DNA of 42,248 nt. Origin: a virus. Where the stretch lies: the IMG/VR virus record IMGVR_UViG_3300034683_000177, positions 1 to 42,248 of that record; one strand, 5' to 3'. The notes under the pieces were generated by a model. That model was not told the origin of the DNA. It did no database searches and saw only the letters and a list, made by a program, of their open reading frames with translations. Shown here in pieces: positions 25,801 to 32,884 of the stretch. The stretch's first letter is position 1; every line of letters begins with the position of its first letter. The position numbers were made by a program, and so were the translations under genes.

Positions 25801-27587
25801 AAAGCTTCTAATGGTGATGCTGGTAATTTACCAAGATCTTTTACATATTTACTATTAGTCCCTTTAAACATTCTAGTTAAAAAGTATTTGACTGGTAATA
25901 ATGCAGTTTTAACTATACCAGATAGACCTTTATATAATGTAGAAACTACTAACATTAATTTTCTATGTTTTTCTGCAAAATCATCAAATTTATCTTTAAG
26001 TGTACCAAACCATTTAGACCACATTGATTCTCGTTCACCAGTAAATAGGAACCTCAACTGCCTTACATGCATTAACATTCTTGAAATCAGGTTTAGCATT
26101 AGTGGATCTGTTTCAATCATACCCTTTTCTTTAGGATAACTAATTCCAGCAACCTTTGTTCCAAGATCTGATTCTGTAACCAAACCTTTTAGTGTAGCAT
26201 TTTGGTTAACAATTGTGTTTACTACTTGTTTCAATTTACTAACAGCTAATTCTGCAAAATCTTCTATTATAACTCTATTAATAACATTCTGTTTCTCTGC
26301 TTGTATATTTATATATTCGTTTCTATTTATTGAACTAATTGTATCAGAAGAGATTGGTGTCTGATATGATCTATTTATTTTATTTGTAGTATAATCTTGA
26401 ATATTATTAATTCTTTGACCCAGTAATTTTGGCCCTTGTGTTGTTGTATTAGTTGTATTGGAAAGTGTTGTAATGTTATTACTTAATTGAGACAACTGTG
26501 TGTTTAACATTTTAACAGTATCATTCAATTTTAAAATATCAGATGAACTTTTTACAAATTGTTTATGTTCACCAAACTTATTATATTCTGATTCTTTAAC
26601 TAACTTATCAGTGGATTCTTTAATAGATTCTTTAACTGATTCTTTAATGGTTTCTTTAATTGATTTATCAGTGGATTGTTCAATAGATTCTTTAACCGTC
26701 TCACTTACCACTTCCTTAATAGACTCTTTTCTAGTATTGTCTATTTGATTAACTTCATTATTATTAGTTTTTGAAATTAATCTTGTATTATTTCCTTGTT
26801 GAGAATTATTAATATTCTTGACTTTTTTAGTTAAGTTATTTATATCATTTATTCTACTATTTAATTGAACATTTAGATTAGTTGCATTTATATTAGATAT
26901 ACCAACATCATCACCATCTATAATTAGAGTGTTAGCCTCTTTTAATACTGGTACTGGTTGAGCAGCACCGACTGTTTTTCCAGCAACTCTTTTAACACCT
27001 TTTTTAGGTCTACCCCTTTTTCTCTTTTCTGCAATTTCATTTAAAGTTTCCTTTACTTCTTGTTGCTCTATTTTCGTCTTTTGCTCATTTGCTTTAATTT
27101 TATCTTGTAAAGTTTTCTTTTTCTCAGTATCTTGTTTTTTAATCTCTTGTTTTAATTTATCCAATTCATCGTCTTCTTCCGTAAAATCTTCATCTTTTGT
27201 CAATTTTTGTGAAAGCTTATCTTTCAAACTAGAAAACATATCTTTTGCTTTATCTTTATAAGCTGTATATGCTTTACCTGCAATATATCCAAATACCGGA
27301 TTTATTCGGGATGCCATTAAACCAACAATATTTTGTGTATCAACTCTAAAATCTTCACCTAGTTCTCTTGCTAATGGTTCTATTGGTTCCTTTATTTTGC
27401 TAGCAGCAACTAATGTTTTAGATGCTAAAAATTTAGTAGTATTTAATGTACTGTACCCAACAGATTTAGTTAAATTAAAACTCTTTTGTACGAGATTTAA
27501 TGTATGGGTTTGTTTGCTTTTAAGCTCCTTGATTTCGTTTTCAAGCTTATTAATTTTATCAATATGCGAATCTTTTGGTTTGGGCAT
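22830..27587 (-). CDS. Tape measure protein
   Basis: 1585 residues, by far the longest gene here. The N-terminus is a coiled coil (DKINKLENEIKELKSKQ). Around 295-345 there are imperfect KESIKE/TDK repeats. Long helical stretches follow, then a hydrophobic Gly-rich block (about 860-1000; SILTIGMSIFGFIKNIPNLL and further similar segments), as in tape measure proteins that insert into the host membrane. KEVSKEKLVNAKES recurs as KDVSKEKLVKAKEY further on (about 1125-1185), and an AKE/helical C-terminus follows. At about 0.15 nm per residue it would set a tail near 240 nm. AGAGGTGA precedes the ATG; a promoter motif lies 60 bases upstream. It is followed immediately by a tail-tube-like gene. Confidence 0.75.
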   Translation of the reverse strand: MPKPKDSHIDKINKLENEIKELKSKQTHTLNLVQKSFNLTKSVGYSTLNTTKFLASKTLVAASKIKEPIEPLARELGEDFRVDTQNIVGLMASRINPVFGYIAGKAYTAYKDKAKDMFSSLKDKLSQKLTKDEDFTEEDDELDKLKQEIKKQDTEKKKTLQDKIKANEQKTKIEQQEVKETLNEIAEKRKRGRPKKGVKRVAGKTVGAAQPVPVLKEANTLIIDGDDVGISNINATNLNVQLNSRINDINNLTKKVKNINNSQQGNNTRLISKTNNNEVNQIDNTRKESIKEVVSETVKESIEQSTDKSIKETIKESVKESIKESTDKLVKESEYNKFGEHKQFVKSSSDILKLNDTVKMLNTQLSQLSNNITTLSNTTNTTTQGPKLLGQRINNIQDYTTNKINRSYQTPISSDTISSINRNEYINIQAEKQNVINRVIIEDFAELAVSKLKQVVNTIVNQNATLKGLVTESDLGTKVAGISYPKEKGMIETDPLMLNLISRMLMHVRQLRFLFTGERESMWSKWFGTLKDKFDDFAEKHRKLMLVVSTLYKGLSGIVKTALLPVKYFLTRMFKGTNSKYVKDLGKLPASPLEALIHVSIQQYVVLRETKKTIANIGKALTNRNDLEDISSKGSWLGALTRTFVTNPLKNAVKYVGSSIWSFIKKHDLKIANKRKKQMEEGEVGILKKGWWKLTNFLTNKAYNRVSQERKARLISWKLEAQKWTYIWSRILTHPNLVKLFAKPYEIGTREGFGGNFAHLEDILTGMLTAIEYGQKGATKSPTIGFNQPANDEYPNVIKFPQRKTPKEYQANENIMVVGQTYKETLSALNEIKDNTNRLSTVGAKQLKISEKQVLESKRNQRSYKRWFGSILTIGMSIFGFIKNIPNLLGKTLFGTIGKLFLGGKGGVLGSLGAILFTNFKKALGWFGKSSLSSIFKKGLIQPIMNFFSSFKGLFGQLTPLISKFGPILAKAGTILSLGSTLIGGIKAIKEDTGDYINKKGQEGVTANDIFNPAQWGRNIVHSVKGAFLMHKEKKEYENQEKERVAKWRKYVKERVGKDIYEKYKDEMDKNPSQAPMIVSKLVKKGLAYRDPKTGVFHLTTTKQKLLINATRKIDQLGEKLLGKEKYQKGKEVSKEKLVNAKESVVSSVYNVNDNAKKLVNKGKDVSKEKLVKAKEYMTGILDKFKGNDKKKVGDDILQSPYKGIWGDEREFFTKLIEWQQSKYGIKFYNGTIEERKNNTDFYQLHKDDILLVSKLATKSTFDYIEKEMKKNNYIGFDSLVATETYYDYFFKYLNALSNGKQLYIPFGDPAGEIYRQVVDGKYVPFYRKMDIITNADYNRIYKKQFESFYKDLDKYSTKKKSLIKGRVITDNVVNIFNEKKEQAKKTVEENFSKAFFATKKFTRDPLRALEPSAEKVAKAQNYMSDKYYDLLYDVNDFGEKGVNYLNSKVPTKDVGKKLEEVKKQLEKSGVPDWITNKYMTAKGTVQPYLGKVKELSSDMKEELAEQTAKLENLKTSKIAGELKTAGDKTTKKLDELKSAVINNTTIVINAFNSTASNIANSVASATKSGGKIDTTIHDISKGNI

Positions 27588-27649
27588 TGTAATTTCACCT
27601 CTAATATATATCTGTATTATGATTAGAAAATAATTGAATTGTTGCGGTT

Positions 27650-27666
27650 TTTTATTTGTTCTTCCA
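27650..27666 (-). promoter_or_regulatory. Candidate phage promoter motif (minus strand)
   Basis: Reads GAAGAACAAATAAAAAA on the minus strand, between the upstream terminator and the tape measure gene, about 62 bases before its start. Confidence 0.5.
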
Positions 27667-27679
27667 TTAGTAAAAGATT

Positions 27680-27720
27680 ATAAAAATAAAAAACGGAGAT
27701 GCCTATTTAAAGACATCTCC
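27680..27720 (-). terminator. Rho-independent terminator (minus strand)
   Basis: On the minus strand GGAGATG (27714-27720) pairs with CATCTCC (27695-27701) across a 12-base loop and is followed by GTTTTTTATTTTT. Ends the transcript of the gene at 27745-29805. Confidence 0.85.
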
Positions 27721-27744
27721 AAACATATATAAAAAGCTCTATGA

Positions 27745-29805
27745 TTAAGCATCTAACAAATCTAACAATACTTTTTTATCTAATTTTTCAATTCTTAAAT
27801 CATAATCAATATCAATATTTTCTGGAACTTCATCCTCACTATAATAAACATTGTTACCAAAATGTTCAAATAAATTATTAAATATTAAATAATTGTCATA
27901 CAAAGTTTTCAAAGAATCTATTAAGTTAATTGACAAATCATTAGCAAATGAAGTTATTGAGTGTGAAATACTTAATGATGTAAAATAAAATGAACAACTA
28001 TTAGTTAAATCTTTATCAAATATCCCAACAGTTAACTGTGGTTTATCATACTTGCCAAAATATAATGGTATTTCTATCATTACCTCTTCTTTATTTATTA
28101 ATTGTGAATTATTGATATTAAAACTACTACTTTTTTCAAATTCCTGTTTTTGTCCTAGTATAAATGAAAATTTATACAGTTCATCATCTTTTAACATATC
28201 ATATCTAATACTATCATTAAAAAAGTTAACATTAATAGAATATCTATTTTGTTTTTTAGATTGAATGTAAATATATTCTGTTGCTCCAAAAGGTTTTGGG
28301 GCACAAGTCATATCACCAGAGAATAAGTTATATTTGCCATCATCATCACTTTTTCTATAGTAATTATCCCATCCTAATTTTGTACCTTGTAAATCAATAT
28401 ACGAAAGATCAAGATCTATTCTATAATCATTATCGTTATCATATTGATCCATCCAATGTATCCCAACAATAGGATTATAATCTACCTGATATCTAAACTT
28501 AGAACCATAAGGGATATTGCCTATAAATTGTTTATCAGATATAGGTACAGCATATTCAAATCCTTTAGTCATTAAAATATTTTTACCTTTTATTTTTGGT
28601 CGTAATCTATCAACAATAACAGAAGAGGTAAATTTTAAAATATCCTCAATTCCCTGTAAATCTAATCCTCCCAAATTATATCCATTGGTATCCATATACA
28701 ATAAACCATTTCTAATAAAATACAAACCAGGAAAATCTTTTAAATTATTTTTAAGTATATGATATCTAATTCTGGCAGCATTATGAATTTTAATAAGTTT
28801 AAATATAGATGTGTCCCTAACTTCTTTATCAATAACATCAAATGTAACTGTAGTATTTCTAACAAATGTAAATAAATCATCCACTATTCTAGGTTTAATA
28901 GGTTTATGATATTTATATGCCAACTTTCTTATTTTATTTATATCACTTTTCAATTGAGGGACATGTTGTTTAATTGTTAAGAATATAGTTTTATATCTAT
29001 AAAAGATTTCAGCCCATCTTCTTTCTGGTATATGTCTAATCCATTTAATTACATCATTTGTCATATCAACACGAGTAGATAATACATTAATAATTCTGCG
29101 TAAAAACCTTTTGCTCTTAACAATTTGACTTTCTTTTGTTAAACCATATACAATATATCTTAACATATCTTCTGGTTCATTTGGTAATCTATTTAACTTT
29201 TTATCTATATATGTATTTAATTGTCTATTATTAGTCATATAGTCTTGTGATATTAAATTATATTCATAAAATAAATCAAATATATTTTTTAAATGATTTA
29301 ATGTATATGCATCTAAACCTATTCCTTTATTAACATAATCATTAAATATGTTAACTGCTTTTTCTTTATCAACAATATCAATATGTTTAACTATTATCTC
29401 ATTAATATCAGTATCTTTTAATTCTAATTTTTCTGTTGGGATATAAACCAATGATTCATCATATTTATAGCCTAATGATTCTAAACCATAAGTAGAAAAA
29501 TAATGTAATAGTTGTTCAACTACTAATTGAAAATATGGAGCACTTTGAATTTTTTTCCATGATTTATGAAATGTTGAATTTAACTGATATTTATTTAAAT
29601 TATGAAATGTGATGTGTTTATGTAATTCTTTAATAGTATCAATATGATAAGAATTATATAGTATATCATTTAAAACAATCCCATGCTCCAGTAAATTTGT
29701 TTTAACAGAATTTATCATATTAATATTATTTTCATAAACTTTGTCTTCTAAGATTGGTATGAGATTAAATAATTGATAAAATGATGATAATCCTTTTACT
29801 AACAT
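27745..29805 (-). CDS. Helical protein with TerD-like C-terminal domain (function unknown)
   Basis: 686 residues. Residues 1-380 are helical and resemble a repeat solenoid (e.g. MLRYIVYGLTKESQIVKSKR, WIRHIPERRWAEIFYRYK), with no catalytic motif. From about 430 the sequence is beta-rich. YRIDLDLSYIDL, then GWDNYYR, then LFSGDMTCAPKPFGATEYI, then RYSINVNFFN reproduce the motif order of TerD/TerZ calcium-binding domains (DIDLS, F/Y-N, SGD, DE-I, V/I strands); this is by-eye similarity only. AAGGAGT precedes the ATG. A 214-base upstream gap holds a promoter motif and a candidate small RNA. Alternatives are a tail-fibre or adsorption protein. Function is not assigned. Confidence 0.6.
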   Translation of the reverse strand: MLVKGLSSFYQLFNLIPILEDKVYENNINMINSVKTNLLEHGIVLNDILYNSYHIDTIKELHKHITFHNLNKYQLNSTFHKSWKKIQSAPYFQLVVEQLLHYFSTYGLESLGYKYDESLVYIPTEKLELKDTDINEIIVKHIDIVDKEKAVNIFNDYVNKGIGLDAYTLNHLKNIFDLFYEYNLISQDYMTNNRQLNTYIDKKLNRLPNEPEDMLRYIVYGLTKESQIVKSKRFLRRIINVLSTRVDMTNDVIKWIRHIPERRWAEIFYRYKTIFLTIKQHVPQLKSDINKIRKLAYKYHKPIKPRIVDDLFTFVRNTTVTFDVIDKEVRDTSIFKLIKIHNAARIRYHILKNNLKDFPGLYFIRNGLLYMDTNGYNLGGLDLQGIEDILKFTSSVIVDRLRPKIKGKNILMTKGFEYAVPISDKQFIGNIPYGSKFRYQVDYNPIVGIHWMDQYDNDNDYRIDLDLSYIDLQGTKLGWDNYYRKSDDDGKYNLFSGDMTCAPKPFGATEYIYIQSKKQNRYSINVNFFNDSIRYDMLKDDELYKFSFILGQKQEFEKSSSFNINNSQLINKEEVMIEIPLYFGKYDKPQLTVGIFDKDLTNSCSFYFTSLSISHSITSFANDLSINLIDSLKTLYDNYLIFNNLFEHFGNNVYYSEDEVPENIDIDYDLRIEKLDKKVLLDLLDA

Positions 29806-29837
29806 ATTTTAACACTCCTTCATATCATTATTTTAGT

Positions 29838-29979
29838 AAAAAAAAGAGGCCAGGAGTAACCTATATCCCAAAATATAATAATAAGGAACTCCATTAGCCT
29901 CACTCATAATAGATAGCGGACAGTAAACAATATTCACCCATTATTATGTTTATAAGGAACCATCTTTGCCATCATATTT
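29838..29979 (-). ncRNA. Candidate small RNA or attenuated leader
   Basis: A promoter-like motif at 29980-29997 (minus) faces a 140-base gap without a convincing gene. On the minus strand this region ends in a two-part stem, GAGGC (29901-29897) with GCCTC (29850-29846) and GGAGT (29892-29888) with ACTCC (29857-29853), directly followed by eight T residues (29845-29838). This would release an RNA of about 140 bases, or attenuate the gene at 29805. The short direct repeat TAAGGAAC (plus-strand reading, near 29882 and 29953) lies inside. It could instead be only the terminator of the phoH transcript. Confidence 0.4.
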
Positions 29980-29997
29980 TATTATTTTTATTTTGTT
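29980..29997 (-). promoter_or_regulatory. Candidate phage promoter motif (minus strand)
   Basis: Reads TAACAAAATAAAAATAAT on the minus strand, close to the consensus of the other copies. It lies just downstream of the phoH stop. Confidence 0.45.
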
Positions 29998-30019
29998 ACT
30001 ACATTATATGATCTAGTTC

Positions 30020-31420
30020 TTATAGTATATTCGCAACAAATGTTGCTAACTCAGATCTTTCACCTTTATCTAGATATATTGTACTATATTTTTTATAACC
30101 ACCTATCCTAAACTTTTCTGACATATAAGTTAATCCATTATCTTGTGGTGTCAAATATGGATTATCAATTTGATAAATATCACCTGTTAATATAATTTTT
30201 GAATTAAAACCAATTCTACTTATTAATGTTTTAACTTCATGTGGACTCAAGTTTTGAGCTTCATCAACTATAAATATACAATTAGTTAATGATCTACCTC
30301 TCATATATGCTAATGGTTGAATTTCTATCATTCCAGACTTTTCTAGATATTCTATAGTCAATTGTTTTGTATCAATATCTCCATCATATTTACCAGATTT
30401 GATACTTCTTAATATAAAATCTAAGTTGTCATATATTGGTTGTAACCACGGTCTTGTCTTTTCTAATGCATCACCAGGTAATGCACCAGGATCTTTTCCT
30501 AAAGGAATTATTGGTCTACCAATTATTAATTTTTCATATATACCATTTAGAACTAGTTCTAATGATGCAGCTAATGTAATCAATGTTTTACCAGACCCAG
30601 CAATACCCATTATAAAACAAATATCAATATCTGGATCTAAAACGGAATGTGTAACAAAATGTTGTTTATAATTCTTAGGATGTATACCAAAAACAGATTT
30701 AATATCATTTAATAATTCAAATGTTTTTACATTACCAACTTGTTTATAAATAACTAATGCAGATTTTTTATCATTTGTTTCACATTTAATCAAAAAATAC
30801 TCATTATTAAAAGGTTCTAATGGTTGATCATCTGATCTTATAAACAATTGTTTATCAAAATATATATACTTATCTTTATATAATTGATCTAGTGTTTGTT
30901 CGCTTGCTACTAAATAACTACCATTTATTTGTATAGAATTTTCTATTTTAGTATTCCTATAATCTTCCGCTTGTATTCCTAGGTAATTAGCCTTTATTCT
31001 CATATTAATATCTTTGGATATTAATATAGTATCATGATATTCTACCCCTTGTATTTTGGAGTTTTTAACTGTTAAGCATGTATTTAAAATAATATTATCA
31101 TTGACTCGTGATTCATTACTTGAACCTAATTGAAATTCTTTTGGTAAATTAATACTAGGATCATAAAATTGTATTTTTAATATTCCACCATTTTTTAATA
31201 ATATCCCATCATCTATGGTTGTGTCTGTCGTTTGAATATAGTTATCTAATTTTCTAGAAACTTGTCTTGCATTAAATCCTCTTAAATCGAAATATTTTTT
31301 AAAATTATCTAATTCTTCTAATACTACAGATGGAATAATTACAATATTATCTTCAAATTTTTCAAATGCAAATGGGTCATATAATAAAACATTAGTATCC
31401 AGAACATACGCCTTTCGCAT
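30020..31420 (-). CDS. phoH: PhoH-family ATPase with N-terminal PIN nuclease domain
   Basis: 466 residues with the two-domain PhoH2 architecture. The N-terminal PIN domain starts AYVLDTNVLLYDP (D8), with further acidic residues VVLEELD (E35/E36) and KDINMRIKA (D137), expected of a metal-dependent RNase. The C-terminal P-loop ATPase has Walker A GIAGSGKT (272-279), Walker B FIVDEAQN (D386, E387) and sensor-like LTGD (411-414). PhoH2 proteins unwind and cleave RNA. Phage copies are common, though their role in infection is not settled. AGAAGGAG precedes the ATG. It lies between the phosphoesterase and the candidate small RNA. Confidence 0.9.
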   Translation of the reverse strand: MRKAYVLDTNVLLYDPFAFEKFEDNIVIIPSVVLEELDNFKKYFDLRGFNARQVSRKLDNYIQTTDTTIDDGILLKNGGILKIQFYDPSINLPKEFQLGSSNESRVNDNIILNTCLTVKNSKIQGVEYHDTILISKDINMRIKANYLGIQAEDYRNTKIENSIQINGSYLVASEQTLDQLYKDKYIYFDKQLFIRSDDQPLEPFNNEYFLIKCETNDKKSALVIYKQVGNVKTFELLNDIKSVFGIHPKNYKQHFVTHSVLDPDIDICFIMGIAGSGKTLITLAASLELVLNGIYEKLIIGRPIIPLGKDPGALPGDALEKTRPWLQPIYDNLDFILRSIKSGKYDGDIDTKQLTIEYLEKSGMIEIQPLAYMRGRSLTNCIFIVDEAQNLSPHEVKTLISRIGFNSKIILTGDIYQIDNPYLTPQDNGLTYMSEKFRIGGYKKYSTIYLDKGERSELATFVANIL

Positions 31421-31517
31421 ATATATTCACTCCTTCTAAAACTCAGTAAAATTATTAGAGTTTAATTATTAACAAACTGTAAATTATATATCTATCCACA
31501 CTTCCACACCATCTCCT

Positions 31518-32750
31518 TTAGTTCATATCTACAAAAATATCCAACATCCAATTTACACCATATTCTTCATGAATAGAAAACATTGTTTGTTTTGGTTCTG
31601 TTCCTGTAAATATTGAACCCATTGAGTGTTCATTAGTACCACTTAAACATCCATTCATAATTATTTTACCGCCAACTTTTTCCAATGAGTTAGCCGTATG
31701 AAAATGACCCATTACTAAATAATGTGGATATATATCTTTCGTAGCTGTTAATAATTGTGTAATTTGAGAATCTGCTCTTCTTATACCATAAAATGGTATC
31801 CCAGCATAAGATCTTACTTTGGAATCACCATGTAATAATAAGAAATTATGTCCAAATTTCTGTACTATTAACATTGATGATTTTGGGATAATAAATTTAA
31901 CTCTATTATTATTCTCAAATTTAGTTTCTATAAATTTATATACTAAATAATCAAAGTTATTATACTTTTGTTTATAATATGGTTTCTTTTTCATTCTACC
32001 ATGGTTTCCAACTACACCAGCAACTTCAATTTCATCAAAATAATCCAATAGATTATAAATTATTTCAGCAAGTTTATTTGCCAATATAACAACCTCATCA
32101 ACTATTGAAGTACCTTGTAATAATTCTTCATGGATTATTCCAGAAACCATATCTCCTAACATCCAAATATTTAGCTTATAATACTTTTCAATATTGACTT
32201 TACTTAAAATGTCTACAATATGATAAAATAGATTATCCAATCTTTTTAACATGATATCTACATTATACTGATTAATACCTAATGTTTCTTCTAATGATAT
32301 CTCCTCACCAGCATGTATGTCTGATAATAATAATACCAATTCTTTCTGAATATTTGTTTGTTTCGTTTTACTATCATAGTTTATATTTTCTGGTACTTTA
32401 TTATCATACCTATTAAGAGAACTTTTAAATAAACTTATAATCCTTTCTTCAAATGTTCCCACTTTCCTCAATTCATTATATTTGTTTCTCCAATAATCTA
32501 ATTGATTCTCATAAAATTTAATTTTTGCTTCTTCTTCTGTTATTTTAACACTTTTGTCCTTTTGTTTAACTATTACTTTTTTTCTTTGGTCTTCAGGTAC
32601 ACCTTTAAACATTGAATTAATTTGTGCTAATCTGTTATAAACTGTTCTCTTTGTAACCCCTAATTGATTTGATATCTGATCTGGTGTTAATCCTTCTTCC
32701 TTTAATTTGTAGATTTTGTACTGTGTCTCTGTTAATTCAATAATATGCAT
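31518..32750 (-). CDS. Calcineurin-like metallophosphoesterase with N-terminal helix-turn-helix
   Basis: 410 residues. Residues 8-45 form a LuxR/sigma-70-region-4-like helix-turn-helix (LKEEGLTPDQISNQLGVTK, then RTVYNRL). A linker coiled coil (about 72-105) follows. The C-terminal metallophosphoesterase carries all five motifs: LLSDIH (D144, H146), LGDMVSG (D200), GNHGR (N249, H250), LLHGD (H307) and GHFHTA (H349, H351). It should be a two-metal phosphodiesterase or phosphatase; the HTH suggests it acts on or at DNA. Cousins in phages are often SbcD/Mre11-like or of unknown substrate. The promoter motif at 32794-32815 drives it, and it is followed by phoH about 100 bases on. Confidence 0.85.
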   Translation of the reverse strand: MHIIELTETQYKIYKLKEEGLTPDQISNQLGVTKRTVYNRLAQINSMFKGVPEDQRKKVIVKQKDKSVKITEEEAKIKFYENQLDYWRNKYNELRKVGTFEERIISLFKSSLNRYDNKVPENINYDSKTKQTNIQKELVLLLSDIHAGEEISLEETLGINQYNVDIMLKRLDNLFYHIVDILSKVNIEKYYKLNIWMLGDMVSGIIHEELLQGTSIVDEVVILANKLAEIIYNLLDYFDEIEVAGVVGNHGRMKKKPYYKQKYNNFDYLVYKFIETKFENNNRVKFIIPKSSMLIVQKFGHNFLLLHGDSKVRSYAGIPFYGIRRADSQITQLLTATKDIYPHYLVMGHFHTANSLEKVGGKIIMNGCLSGTNEHSMGSIFTGTEPKQTMFSIHEEYGVNWMLDIFVDMN

Positions 32751-32793
32751 AATAACTTCAACCCTTCCTATTTAAACATTAGAGTTTATATAA

Positions 32794-32815
32794 ATAAATA
32801 TTTTTTAATTGTTCT
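32794..32815 (-). promoter_or_regulatory. Candidate phage promoter motif (minus strand)
   Basis: Reads GAACAATTAAAAAATATTTA on the minus strand, about 43 bases before the HTH-phosphoesterase start. AAACTCTAAT, found between it and the start, recurs before phoH (near 31455) and may be an operator. Confidence 0.5.
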
Positions 32816-32884
32816 TAAAATTGGTTTAAACTCAAATTAACTATTTTAGAAACATTTCTAGATAGAAATTAATTATATATTAAC

